From the NCBI GenBank assembly GCA_030671945.1, contig DAOVHJ010000108.1, forward strand, positions 1-7,936: DNA of 7,936 bases, given 5' to 3'. Shown piece after piece: positions 1 through 6,117 of this stretch. The translations under genes and the position numbers were made by a program. The stretch's first letter is position 1. Every line of letters starts with the position of its first letter. The notes under the pieces are model-generated. The model saw only the letters and a program-made list of their open reading frames with translations. It had not been told where the DNA came from and did no database searches. The stretch comes from Candidatus Heimdallarchaeota archaeon (lineage in GTDB: Archaea > Asgardarchaeota > Heimdallarchaeia > JABLTI01).

Positions 1-29
1 ACCATAGAATCAACTTGCTTTGGTATTTT

Positions 30-854
30 TTATAAGTCAACTAATCCAGTAGCATTTTCTATGATTTCGATTAATCTTCCAACGAATCGAAAAGCAGGTG
101 CTCCATCAATAACTGAATGATCAATCATCAATGACAAAAAGAGAAATTCTCTAATTACAATCTTCTTATTTACTACACAAGGTTTCTCTTTGATACTGCC
201 TATTGTAAAAACAGGCGAGTGTGAAGTAGGATGCATAGCCCAACCTGATATTCTTTTCCCAGATGAACCAATAGAAGTAACTAATATTGTTCCAGCATAC
301 TTTTTTCTAAAGAAAGGATTCTTTTCAAACCTCTTCCAAAAGAAAATTCTTCTCAGGAATTTTGGTAGTTGATTCAAAAGAATTGCACTCTTATTACTAT
401 CAATGTTTTCATAATCCTCTTCACTTATTACTTGAGCTGCTCGTATTTCATCATGAATTTCTTTGAAGCTTTTTTCGTTCGTTTTTCGAATGACAAAAAG
501 CAAAGGTATGATTTTATCTCCTTCGACTGTTTTCTCAACCAATACTGAAATATCAATATCATCAAATATGATCAGCTTCTGTCCTTTCTTCTTCGCATGA
601 GCTTTTTTGTTTTCACTAACAGCTTGTGAAACACATTTAACTATCCAGCCTGTGAAGGATAATTTCTCACCTGTTTTCTTCTCATGTTTTTTGAGAAGAA
701 CCAGTGCTTTTGTTACATCGATTTCTACTAGGCCATCCATTTGTGTGTAATGCAGACCCCGTTCTACATTTTCTATCAATATTTTACGTAATTTTGGAAT
801 TTTTTCTTCAGTATATGTGCCCGATTTTTTCAATTCTTTAACTCCTGATTTCAT
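30..854 (-). CDS. Stand-alone 2-oxoacid dehydrogenase E2-type (CAT-fold) acyltransferase domain protein
   Basis: 274 residues that resemble only the catalytic domain of dihydrolipoamide acyltransferases (PF00198, chloramphenicol acetyltransferase fold). The N-terminal helix (about 18-31) leads into the strand carrying MDGLVEIDVTKAL, matching the E2 'EVDVT' strand. A middle block (about 95-140) matches the E2 core. Near the C-terminus, GTILVTSIGSSG is followed by DHSVIDGAPAFRF, which contains the HxxxDG active site with His246 and Asp250. There is no lipoyl domain and no peripheral-subunit-binding domain, and no E1 or E3 gene nearby. The protein is therefore unlikely to be part of a classical dehydrogenase complex and more likely transfers an acyl group from CoA to an unknown acceptor. 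Stand-alone E2-like proteins with DHxxIDGAPAxRF are known in archaea and bacteria. The ATG lies in a 4-base ATGA overlap with the stop of the methyltransferase gene, so the two are co-transcribed and probably translationally coupled. No Shine-Dalgarno site is visible. The cytosolic location is inferred from the absence of signal or membrane segments. Confidence 0.8.
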   Translation of the reverse strand: MKSGVKELKKSGTYTEEKIPKLRKILIENVERGLHYTQMDGLVEIDVTKALVLLKKHEKKTGEKLSFTGWIVKCVSQAVSENKKAHAKKKGQKLIIFDDIDISVLVEKTVEGDKIIPLLFVIRKTNEKSFKEIHDEIRAAQVISEEDYENIDSNKSAILLNQLPKFLRRIFFWKRFEKNPFFRKKYAGTILVTSIGSSGKRISGWAMHPTSHSPVFTIGSIKEKPCVVNKKIVIREFLFLSLMIDHSVIDGAPAFRFVGRLIEIIENATGLVDL

Positions 855-1549
855 TTATTCTGATATAATAAGCAATAGTTATGATCATATCCGTAACCAA
901 ATGTTCCCTCGATTCGCCAAGGTTCTGATCGTCCATCTACAGTTTTGCTTTCTCGAGACTCCCATATGATTATTATTTCACCTAAAAAATGCAATACTTT
1001 TGATATGGATTTCCCAACATCCCATGCGAGAGTCGTCACTTCTCCACGTTCATTTTTCAAATTGGCAACATCGACAGCGATAATGGAATTCGGTTTCATT
1101 ACTTCCTTTAGTTGAGAGAAAATTTTTTGAAAATCCTTCAGGTATTGTTGATAACTCCCTTCTTTTTGATAAGCTGTGAAAGGATTTTCCGGATCATCTT
1201 TCATCATAAAAGGAGGAGAACCAAAACAAAAATCACATTTTGGAATGTTATATTCTAGTAATTTCAAAGCATCCCCATGAATAATATTCTCTTTGTTTTC
1301 CAATCGATCTTTTATGTATTGATATCTCTTCTCGACTATTTCAACTCCAAAGGGAATACGACCCATTTTCTCAGAGACAAATAGTGTTGTACCTAATCCA
1401 GCAAAAATATCAAGAACTTTATCACCTTTCTTTGTATAATTCTTGAGGAAATATTCAACATAAGCTTCTGGAAATCTATTATCATCCTTTTGGAACTTGG
1501 CAGGTAATTCTGTCTTGAAATACTTTGGTAAAAAGACATAGGTTTTCAT
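851..1549 (-). CDS. DNA (adenine-N6/cytosine-N4)-type methyltransferase, orphan
   Basis: 232 residues with a class I S-adenosylmethionine-dependent methyltransferase fold of the N6/N4 amino-methylase type. Visible motifs: an N-terminal FPEAYVEYFLKNY segment (24-37) that usually precedes motif I in these enzymes; motif I DIFAGLGTT (47-55); the acidic residue of motif II in GVE (Glu70); HGDA (91-94) as the next SAM-pocket element; and catalytic motif IV SPPF (111-114). SPP[FY] is most typical of N4-cytosine or some N6-adenine methylases. The C-terminal HNYCLLYQ strand is also typical. Motif I comes before motif IV with about 60 residues between them, leaving no room for a target-recognition domain there; the region after SPPF (about 115-220) is the only candidate. 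No restriction endonuclease gene is next to it, so it looks like an orphan methylase; an RNA target cannot be excluded. Its TGA overlaps the ATG of the acyltransferase gene. The start is the ATG at 1549; no Shine-Dalgarno is seen upstream, which would fit a leaderless transcript. Confidence 0.75.
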   Translation of the reverse strand: MKTYVFLPKYFKTELPAKFQKDDNRFPEAYVEYFLKNYTKKGDKVLDIFAGLGTTLFVSEKMGRIPFGVEIVEKRYQYIKDRLENKENIIHGDALKLLEYNIPKCDFCFGSPPFMMKDDPENPFTAYQKEGSYQQYLKDFQKIFSQLKEVMKPNSIIAVDVANLKNERGEVTTLAWDVGKSISKVLHFLGEIIIIWESRESKTVDGRSEPWRIEGTFGYGYDHNYCLLYQNK

Positions 1550-1591
1550 TCTACTAATAAGAGAAATTATTCAGTTAAATTAATTCTGCTA

Positions 1592-1623
1592 GAAAAAGGA
1601 TGGAAAGAAATAGTTTCTTTTCC
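1592..1623 (-). terminator. Possible hairpin plus T-tract terminator
   Basis: Read on the minus strand, downstream of the ATC hydrolase-like stop codon, an imperfect hairpin pairs GGAAAAGAAA with TTTCTTTCC (one bulged A, loop about 3 nt). It is followed within a few bases by CCTTTTTCT. The stem is AT-rich and weak, but the T-tract on the transcript strand suits archaeal termination, which depends mainly on T-runs. It lies in the 92-base gap before the methyltransferase gene and would separate the two transcription units. Confidence 0.35.
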
Positions 1624-1641
1624 AACAATAAATAAAGATTA

Positions 1642-2484
1642 TTACTTTCCAAGATTCCGTGTAAACTCCAAAGAAGGTTGCTCAGCGTTAGGATGAACAT
1701 CATCATACCAATACATCTCATCACAGAATTTTCCATGATGCAAAGTTTGTGTTCGTCTCATCATCCAGAATTTACCAGGATGACCACCTTGAACATCACC
1801 TCGATAACAAGATGCAATATATGCATGATCTGGGTCGTCAAAATCTTTCAAAGCTTCATGAATCACACATTTATCAAATCTAAAAAGTACTTTGTAATCA
1901 TCAAAAAAGCACGAAGTAAAATCACCTAAACCTGTCTCTGTCCAACCTTTGATAGCTTTTTCACCAGATTCTCTTTGAGTTTTTCTTTTGTAGTCGGCAT
2001 TCTTAACTTCATCATCAACGATTAGCATCAAAATGTCTTTGTATAATTTAATGCCTTTCTCATCACCCAAAACATCAACAAAGGATTTGACTCGGTAATA
2101 TGACAATCGAATGTAGGATTTCGTATAGTTCAAATTGTAAATATCAACTTTACCATCTTTGATTGGAGTAGTCTCCGATAAATCCCAGTATTTAGTAACA
2201 AGAAGTGTGATAAGCTTTCTCAGGTCTTCATGTTTTTTCAAAACAGTCAAATCTTTACTTGCTTCTTCAATGTTTAAAAATGGTAAATTGATCTCTATAT
2301 CCCCCACATCATCAGCTATTCGTTTCATCAATGCTTGAACATATTTAGATTCAATATCTGGATGGAGTTCAGTAGCATGTTTGATAAAAGGTTCAGTTAC
2401 TTGCAGAACCCTCCCAAGCATATGTGTTGGATCAACGTCAATTTTTGCTTTTGCATTGTAACACTTATGATTTTCAACTTTCAT
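1642..2484 (-). CDS. ATC hydrolase-like protein, type B (paralog 1)
   Basis: 280 residues, resembling the L-2-amino-thiazoline-4-carboxylic acid hydrolase family (PF14196), whose founding members open the thiazoline ring of ATC to give a carbamoyl-cysteine. The N-terminal half (about 20-125) is a helical region poorly conserved among the paralogs. The shared core starts at LSYYRVKSFVDVLGDEKGIKLY (127-148). The C-terminal third carries FRFDKCVIHEAL (Cys206, His209), IASCYRGD (Cys226, Asp230), RRTQTLHH (243-250) and FCDEMYW (Cys254), and ends in the signature NAEQPSLEFTRNLG. The canonical GDP-x-C motif is replaced by LHHGKFCDE, so true ATC hydrolase activity is uncertain. The gene follows the winged-helix regulator by 80 bases on the same strand and is closely related to the genes of the divergent operon, so it is probably part of the same regulon. 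Its start codon lies inside a perfect inverted repeat (2461-2490). No Shine-Dalgarno site is visible. The start is supported by the N-terminal pattern shared with three paralogs (M-x4-5-[KR]-[CN]-[YH]-[ND]). Confidence 0.6.
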   Translation of the reverse strand: MKVENHKCYNAKAKIDVDPTHMLGRVLQVTEPFIKHATELHPDIESKYVQALMKRIADDVGDIEINLPFLNIEEASKDLTVLKKHEDLRKLITLLVTKYWDLSETTPIKDGKVDIYNLNYTKSYIRLSYYRVKSFVDVLGDEKGIKLYKDILMLIVDDEVKNADYKRKTQRESGEKAIKGWTETGLGDFTSCFFDDYKVLFRFDKCVIHEALKDFDDPDHAYIASCYRGDVQGGHPGKFWMMRRTQTLHHGKFCDEMYWYDDVHPNAEQPSLEFTRNLGK

Positions 2485-2490
2485 AAGTGT
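2461..2490 (-). promoter_or_regulatory. Perfect 10-bp inverted repeat enclosing the start codon
   Basis: On the minus strand ACACTTATGA is followed by a 10-base spacer (AAGTTGAAAA) and then its exact reverse complement TCATAAGTGT. The ATG of the ATC hydrolase-like gene sits inside the first arm, and the second arm covers codons 6-8 of the reading frame. In mRNA this would fold into a 10-bp stem with a 10-nt loop that hides the start codon. As DNA it could be a symmetric protein-binding site. The pairing is read directly; the regulatory role is inference. Confidence 0.5.
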
Positions 2491-2564
2491 CTAGCACGTT
2501 TTTTCCTAAAAAGGGTAAGCAAAAATCTTGGATAAAGAAATTCTGTCGATTGTAATTTGGAAAC

Positions 2565-3224
2565 CTATTCTTTGTAAATCTTCTGAATTTTCTTAATAAG
2601 ATCAGGTTTCTTAATTATAACCAGCAATAAAGAAACAAGATCATTGATATAATTAACTTCATCAATATCCATTTCACTGTACAATTCGGTAAGAACCTTT
2701 TTCTTAGAAATAACCTCAACAACAGATTTGTTAAATGCTTGTTCGAAATCTGACTTCTGTGAAAGCAAATTATCGAAATCCTTAAACTCAATCACTGGGG
2801 AATCACTAATTTCTTGAAGAACAGTGTGAAGCTTTTTGTGAAATTCTTTCTTCTTCTTCTTCACATCTGGGTAAACATCTTCTTTCTTTGCTTTGAAGAA
2901 AATATTACCAGTTCTCGTGTAGAGTTGTTCAGATAGTCTCTTTCCCACAGTCATTCGATGACCAGATATCTTTACCAAGTCAGCTTCTTCGAGTTTCTCA
3001 AGATAACGATAAATAGTCTTTATAGTATACCTGTGCTTCTTTGTTTCCTCGTCAATATACAAGTCATGGATTTCTTTAGCAGTCATGTTTTTGTTGATTC
3101 TAAGAGCTTTAATTATTATTAGTTGCGCCTCCGCAAGCTTTGTTTGATCACCATCTAAGAATTTAATTACTGGTGATTCAAAATCAATGTAATCCTTGTA
3201 TTTTTTGTCTTCCTTCTTCACCAT
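2565..3224 (-). CDS. Winged-helix transcriptional regulator (archaeal ArsR-like)
   Basis: 219 residues from ATG 3224; a GTG at 3233 would add three residues (MFY). Residues about 30-97 form a winged helix-turn-helix: a first helix at AEAQLIIIKALRIN, then NMTAKEIHDLYID, a recognition helix at YTIKTIYRYLEKLEEADLV (66-84) and a wing at KISGHRMTVGKR. It is followed by LYTRTGNIFF (101-110), similar to the 'YxRTAxxFF' element I associate with archaeal ArsR-like regulators. A lysine-rich linker (about 122-131) leads to a helical C-terminal half (132-219) without recognisable ligand or metal motifs, probably for dimerisation or effector sensing. The gene is divergent from the paralog operon and shares with it an intergenic region holding an ordered operator array, so it is the obvious candidate to control that operon, itself and the downstream paralog. 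A possible TATA element (3258-3265) would give a short or absent leader, which fits the lack of a Shine-Dalgarno site. Confidence 0.7.
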   Translation of the reverse strand: MVKKEDKKYKDYIDFESPVIKFLDGDQTKLAEAQLIIIKALRINKNMTAKEIHDLYIDEETKKHRYTIKTIYRYLEKLEEADLVKISGHRMTVGKRLSEQLYTRTGNIFFKAKKEDVYPDVKKKKKEFHKKLHTVLQEISDSPVIEFKDFDNLLSQKSDFEQAFNKSVVEVISKKKVLTELYSEMDIDEVNYINDLVSLLLVIIKKPDLIKKIQKIYKE

Positions 3225-3257
3225 GTAAAACACACACTACTTGTTCTCATTATCTTC

Positions 3258-3265
3258 TAATTAAA
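3258..3265 (-). promoter_or_regulatory. Candidate TATA element for the regulator gene
   Basis: Minus-strand TTTAATTA lies about 34-41 bases upstream of ATG 3224. It would place transcription start close to 3237, a few bases before the GTG/ATG codons, as for near-leaderless archaeal transcripts. The match to a TATA box is modest. The symmetric TATATA run at 3303-3308 could instead serve both directions with a longer leader. Confidence 0.3.
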
Positions 3266-3302
3266 TCTACTGACTCTCTACCTAGACTAAAGGGAAAACT
3301 AA

Positions 3303-3310
3303 TATATAAT
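3303..3310 (+). promoter_or_regulatory. TATA box of the paralog operon
   Basis: TATATAAT is preceded by a purine-rich stretch (GGGAAAA, 3292-3298) in the position of a TFB recognition element. Transcription would start about 25 bases downstream, near 3330-3335, giving a leader of roughly 70-75 bases before ATG 3406. It is the strongest promoter-like sequence in the divergent gap, and the ordered operator array begins three bases after it. Confidence 0.5.
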
Positions 3311-3312
3311 AT

Positions 3313-3367
3313 TGTCCATTGATGTCATTTAAGGACATTTAATGTCATTAGTAGACATTTTTAGTCA
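3313..3367. promoter_or_regulatory. Helically phased operator array of TGTC/GACA half-sites
   Basis: Six related pentamers start at exactly 10-bp intervals: TGTCC 3313, TGTCA 3323, GGACA 3333, TGTCA 3343, AGACA 3353, AGTCA 3363. They form two palindromes of the form TGTC-N7-GACA (TGTCATTTAAGGACA 3323-3337 and TGTCATTAGTAGACA 3343-3357) 20 bp apart. Between them lies GACATT-T-AATGTC (3334-3346), a perfect 6-bp dyad. One helical turn per half-site puts all units on the same DNA face, as expected for cooperative dimer binding. The array covers the predicted start of transcription of the plus operon, which suggests repression. The divergent winged-helix protein is the probable binder. Confidence 0.6.
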
Positions 3368-3405
3368 TCGTTAGCAAAGACAAACAAGAAACTGAAGGGA
3401 AGACT

Positions 3406-4296
3406 ATGGAAATTGTAACTTACAGAAATCATAATACAAAAGCAACTTGCGAAGAAAATCCATTAGATATAATAAAAGCAGCTTTTTTGGGAATAGATTT
3501 AGTACTGAAGTTTGTTGATGAAATCGATCCAAAGATTCGAGAGGGTTATGTTAGAGCGATGAGGAAGAATTTGCAAGACGAAGTCGAAGATTATCAATTC
3601 AATTCTGAGGTATTTGATCTGGATACGTTAAAAAGTGACTTAACAATCCTCAATGAATATGACGATATTCCTGAGTTAATTGTACAATTGATTTGCAAAC
3701 ATATGAATCCCTCTAAAGATTATAATCCTGAACAAGGTAAATATGAATTGCAACTTCTTGATTGGCTTAAAGCATATTTATTATGGCGGTTCTATCGGGC
3801 TAAGTCTTTTGTAGATGTGCTAGGTCGTAAAGAAGGCATTACTTTTTGGAAAAAAATAGCTATTAAAATAGCAGACTATGGTTTAGAGAACAGTGATGAA
3901 GGACGACCAATAGTAGAGGTTGCAGAATTTTGGAAGAAATATGGAAGGGAAACCCCGGAAAATTCTCTAATGGATTTTGCAGTTGCGACATTTGATGATT
4001 ATAGAGTATTGGTCAAATTTGATATGTGTGGTGTTCATAAATCATTGAAATATCTCAATGATCCCGAATTAACTTACTTATCTTATTGTTATGTAGGAGA
4101 TGTTGAAGATGAAAGGTCAACAAAGATCCGACGTAGACGAAGAAGTCAAGTTCTACATTTAGGGGAGTTTTGTGACGAATTTTTCTGGAACAACGATGTT
4201 TATCCTGATGCTAAACAACCACCACTAGAATTCATGCGAAAACTAGGGAAAGAAGATTCAGCTGAGATTATCAAAGAATACAATGGGAAGGTGTAA
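3406..4296 (+). CDS. ATC hydrolase-like protein, type B, divergent copy (paralog 2)
   Basis: 296 residues; first gene of the plus operon, same architecture as paralog 1. The core element FYRAKSFVDVLGRKEGITFW spans 129-148. The C-terminal block has FDMCGVHKSL (Cys208, His211), YCYVGD (Cys228, Asp232), SQVLHLGEFCDEFFW (His251, Cys256) and DAKQPPLEFMRKLG. It is the most diverged type B copy: the N-terminal Cys seen in the others (KCY[ND]) is replaced (YRNHN), the LHH pair is LHL, RRTQT is replaced by a run of five arginines (242-246) followed by SQV, and it has a 15-residue C-terminal extension. The invariant Cys/His/Cys/Asp/Cys positions remain, so it is unlikely to be a pseudogene. A weak purine-rich GAAGGGA (3394-3400) lies five bases before the ATG. 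The substrate is unknown. Confidence 0.6.
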   Translation: MEIVTYRNHNTKATCEENPLDIIKAAFLGIDLVLKFVDEIDPKIREGYVRAMRKNLQDEVEDYQFNSEVFDLDTLKSDLTILNEYDDIPELIVQLICKHMNPSKDYNPEQGKYELQLLDWLKAYLLWRFYRAKSFVDVLGRKEGITFWKKIAIKIADYGLENSDEGRPIVEVAEFWKKYGRETPENSLMDFAVATFDDYRVLVKFDMCGVHKSLKYLNDPELTYLSYCYVGDVEDERSTKIRRRRRSQVLHLGEFCDEFFWNNDVYPDAKQPPLEFMRKLGKEDSAEIIKEYNGKV

Positions 4297-4300
4297 TAAA

Positions 4301-4345
4301 ATGCAAGTTGAAAAATTAGATGAGAAAATAGAGGTGAAAAAATAA
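4301..4345 (+). CDS. Possible 14-codon leader peptide coupled to the next gene
   Basis: ATG at 4301 opens a 14-residue frame (MQVEKLDEKIEVKK) ending in TAA, whose last A is the first base of the ATG of the next gene (TAATG). It starts four bases after the stop of paralog 2 and follows GGGAAGGTG, a plausible Shine-Dalgarno. The peptide is highly charged and has no recognisable function. It could couple translation of the neighbouring genes or be chance in an AT-rich gap; the downstream gene also has its own good ribosome-binding site inside this frame. Confidence 0.25.
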   Translation: MQVEKLDEKIEVKK

Positions 4346-5196
4346 TGGAAGAAAAATATTTCAAATGTTATAACGCGGATGCTATGCTGGAGTTTAACCC
4401 GGCGGATAGAATTAAGGATGCAATCAAGAGAACCGATGATATAATAGAACACATTGTTAAGTTAAGCAATGGTATTGCTCCTGATTATGTTGAAGCATTA
4501 ATTAAGAGATTACTAATTGAAGTGAATAATTACGATGTTGACACAAGATCATTCAGTTTAAAATCGATTGAAAAAGAGCTAGAACATCTGAAACATGAAG
4601 ACCTTTTAACAAATCTGATAATTCGCTTTATGGCTAAGAACTTGACTATCCCAAAAGACACCAAAATTAAATATAAAAAAACAGAATTTACCAATCTTAA
4701 TCGAGCTAAAGCAATGGAAGGATTATCATATTTTAGAGTGAAAGCCTTTGAGGACATTCTAGGAAAAGAAGAAGGAATAAAACTCTATTCGAAAATTCTT
4801 GGATTAATTGTTAAAGAAATGAAAAAAACACAAAAGATCAATGAAAAAGATACAGTAAAATCTCGAAATGAAAGAGCTGCGAAACGATGGTGTGAAGAAG
4901 GAGTGGGTGATTTTACCTTCATTTTGTATGATGAAAACAAAGTTATCTACCGCTTTGATAGATGTGTCACCCATGAAGCTCTAAAGCACCACAATGACCC
5001 AGACATAGCATACATTGCATCTTGTTACATTGGAGATATTGAAGAATTTAATGAGGACGAGTATATTTACTTGAGAAGAACTCAAACCTTGCATCATGCT
5101 GATTTCTGTGATGAATTATACTGGGATACTCGAGTCCACAATAACCCAGAACAACCATCACTCGAATTTACACGCAAAATTGGTAAGAAAGAGTAA
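4345..5196 (+). CDS. ATC hydrolase-like protein, type B (paralog 3)
   Basis: 283 residues, close in sequence to paralogs 1 and 4. It begins MEEKYFKCYNADA, has the core YFRVKAFEDILGKEEGIKLY (129-148), and carries the full type B C-terminal signature: FDRCVTHEAL (Cys207, His210), IASCYIGD (Cys227, Asp231), RRTQTLHHADFCDELYWD (His250, His251, Cys255) and NPEQPSLEFTRKIG. A CEEGVGDF segment (183-190) precedes the block and recurs in paralogs 1 and 4 as [CT]E[TY]G[LM][GA]DF. The start is supported by GAGGTGA (4331-4337) seven bases upstream and by the shared N-terminal pattern. No signal peptide or membrane segment is visible, so it is probably cytosolic. Three cysteines and a histidine conserved across copies suggest a metal site or a thiol-based active site (inference). 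PF14196-like membership is moderately sure; a 4-vinyl-reductase-like (4VR/V4R) ligand-binding fold is an alternative. Confidence 0.6.
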   Translation: MEEKYFKCYNADAMLEFNPADRIKDAIKRTDDIIEHIVKLSNGIAPDYVEALIKRLLIEVNNYDVDTRSFSLKSIEKELEHLKHEDLLTNLIIRFMAKNLTIPKDTKIKYKKTEFTNLNRAKAMEGLSYFRVKAFEDILGKEEGIKLYSKILGLIVKEMKKTQKINEKDTVKSRNERAAKRWCEEGVGDFTFILYDENKVIYRFDRCVTHEALKHHNDPDIAYIASCYIGDIEEFNEDEYIYLRRTQTLHHADFCDELYWDTRVHNNPEQPSLEFTRKIGKKE

Positions 5197-5233
5197 ACTA
5201 AGGAAATTATCGATAAAAGAAGAAGAAATTATT

Positions 5234-5239
5234 GGTGAG
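5234..5239 (+). promoter_or_regulatory. Ribosome-binding site that fixes the start of paralog 4
   Basis: GGTGAG ends four bases before ATG 5244. An upstream in-frame TTG (5232) would overlap this site and add four residues (MVRK) absent from the other type B copies, so the ATG is preferred. Confidence 0.6.
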
Positions 5240-5243
5240 AAAA

Positions 5244-6095
5244 ATGGAAATAAAAATACACAAATGTTATGACACAAAAGCAGAAACCGAAGTAGAACCT
5301 GTTTCATGGATTCAAGGTCAATTAGGTAGTGTGAATTCAGTAATAAAATACCTAGCTGAATTCAAACCTGAAATTGTTGAGGATTACATTCAACATTTAA
5401 TTAAGAGGGTAAAAAACGCTATAGATTCCATAGAGAAGAAAGGCGGATATTATGACTTTGAAATAAAGGAAAAATTTGAGTTTCTTGATAAATATCCTGA
5501 TCTCAGAAAACTAACACAAAAATTCCTTTTAGCACATGCAAATCCAATGAAGAAATCACCAAATGATCCTGAGAAATACCTTGCTTACGGATATAATCAT
5601 TCAATGGCTTTTAGAAGGATATCATATCATAGAGTAAAGACTTTCGCAGAACTATTAGGAAAAGAAGAAGGAGTAAAACTCTATACAAAAATTCTTAATC
5701 GAATGATTGAAGACGCGAAAGAGAAAAACCCACCGAAAAGTGATATCTCTAACACTAAATACTGTGAAAAAGCTATCAAAAGCTGGTGTGAATATGGCAT
5801 GGCTGATTTCACATCTTGTGTTTTAGATAAACATAAAACTGTTTTCAGATTTGATAGTTGCTTTGCCCACGAAGTTTTGAAAGATTTCAATGATCCAGAT
5901 ATCGCTTATTATGCTTCTTGCTATGGAGCTGATCTCCCAGTTTTTAATGAGGGAAGAATTATCCATGTAAGAAGAGCCCAAACACTACATCATGCTGATT
6001 TTTGTGATGAATTGTACTGGGATGCTCGAGTTCATGATAATCCAGAGCAACCTTCTCTTGAATTCACTAAAAAGATTGGAAGAGAAAACAAGTAA
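5244..6095 (+). CDS. ATC hydrolase-like protein, type B (paralog 4)
   Basis: 283 residues from ATG 5244, the same length as paralog 3. It opens MEIKIHKCYDTKA and has the core YHRVKTFAELLGKEEGVKLY (128-147). The signature block is FDSCFAHEVL (Cys206, His209), ASCYGAD (Cys226, Asp230), RRAQTLHHADFCDELYWD (His249, His250, Cys254) and NPEQPSLEFTKKIG. The last third is almost identical to paralog 3 at the protein level, while an 80-base stretch compared by hand differs at 12 positions, 10 of them silent. That indicates an older tandem duplication kept under purifying selection rather than a recent copy. The central region (64-120) differs in sequence and length, the likely place for altered specificity. 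It lies 47 bases after paralog 3 and 22 before paralog 5, in the same transcription unit. Confidence 0.6.
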   Translation: MEIKIHKCYDTKAETEVEPVSWIQGQLGSVNSVIKYLAEFKPEIVEDYIQHLIKRVKNAIDSIEKKGGYYDFEIKEKFEFLDKYPDLRKLTQKFLLAHANPMKKSPNDPEKYLAYGYNHSMAFRRISYHRVKTFAELLGKEEGVKLYTKILNRMIEDAKEKNPPKSDISNTKYCEKAIKSWCEYGMADFTSCVLDKHKTVFRFDSCFAHEVLKDFNDPDIAYYASCYGADLPVFNEGRIIHVRRAQTLHHADFCDELYWDARVHDNPEQPSLEFTKKIGRENK

Positions 6096-6117
6096 TTTAG
6101 AAAGGATGAGGTAAAAA

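Noticed and set aside
30..1549. A restriction-modification or phage-defence island
   Set aside because: Only a methyltransferase is present; the adjacent acyltransferase has no known defence role and there is no nuclease, specificity subunit or mobile-element gene in view.
2335..2535. Plus-strand frame over the start of paralog 1
   Set aside because: It is a shadow of the minus-strand gene, with no ribosome-binding site and no recognisable domain.
3313..3367. Short regular repeats as a possible CRISPR or iteron origin
   Set aside because: Units are only 10 bp with no spacers, alternate in orientation and sit directly downstream of a TATA box between divergent genes, which fits an operator better than a CRISPR array or replication origin.
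4258..4452. 64-codon minus-strand frame across the gap between paralogs 2 and 3
   Set aside because: It is antisense to the ends of two well-supported genes and its product is Phe/Ile-rich without any motif.
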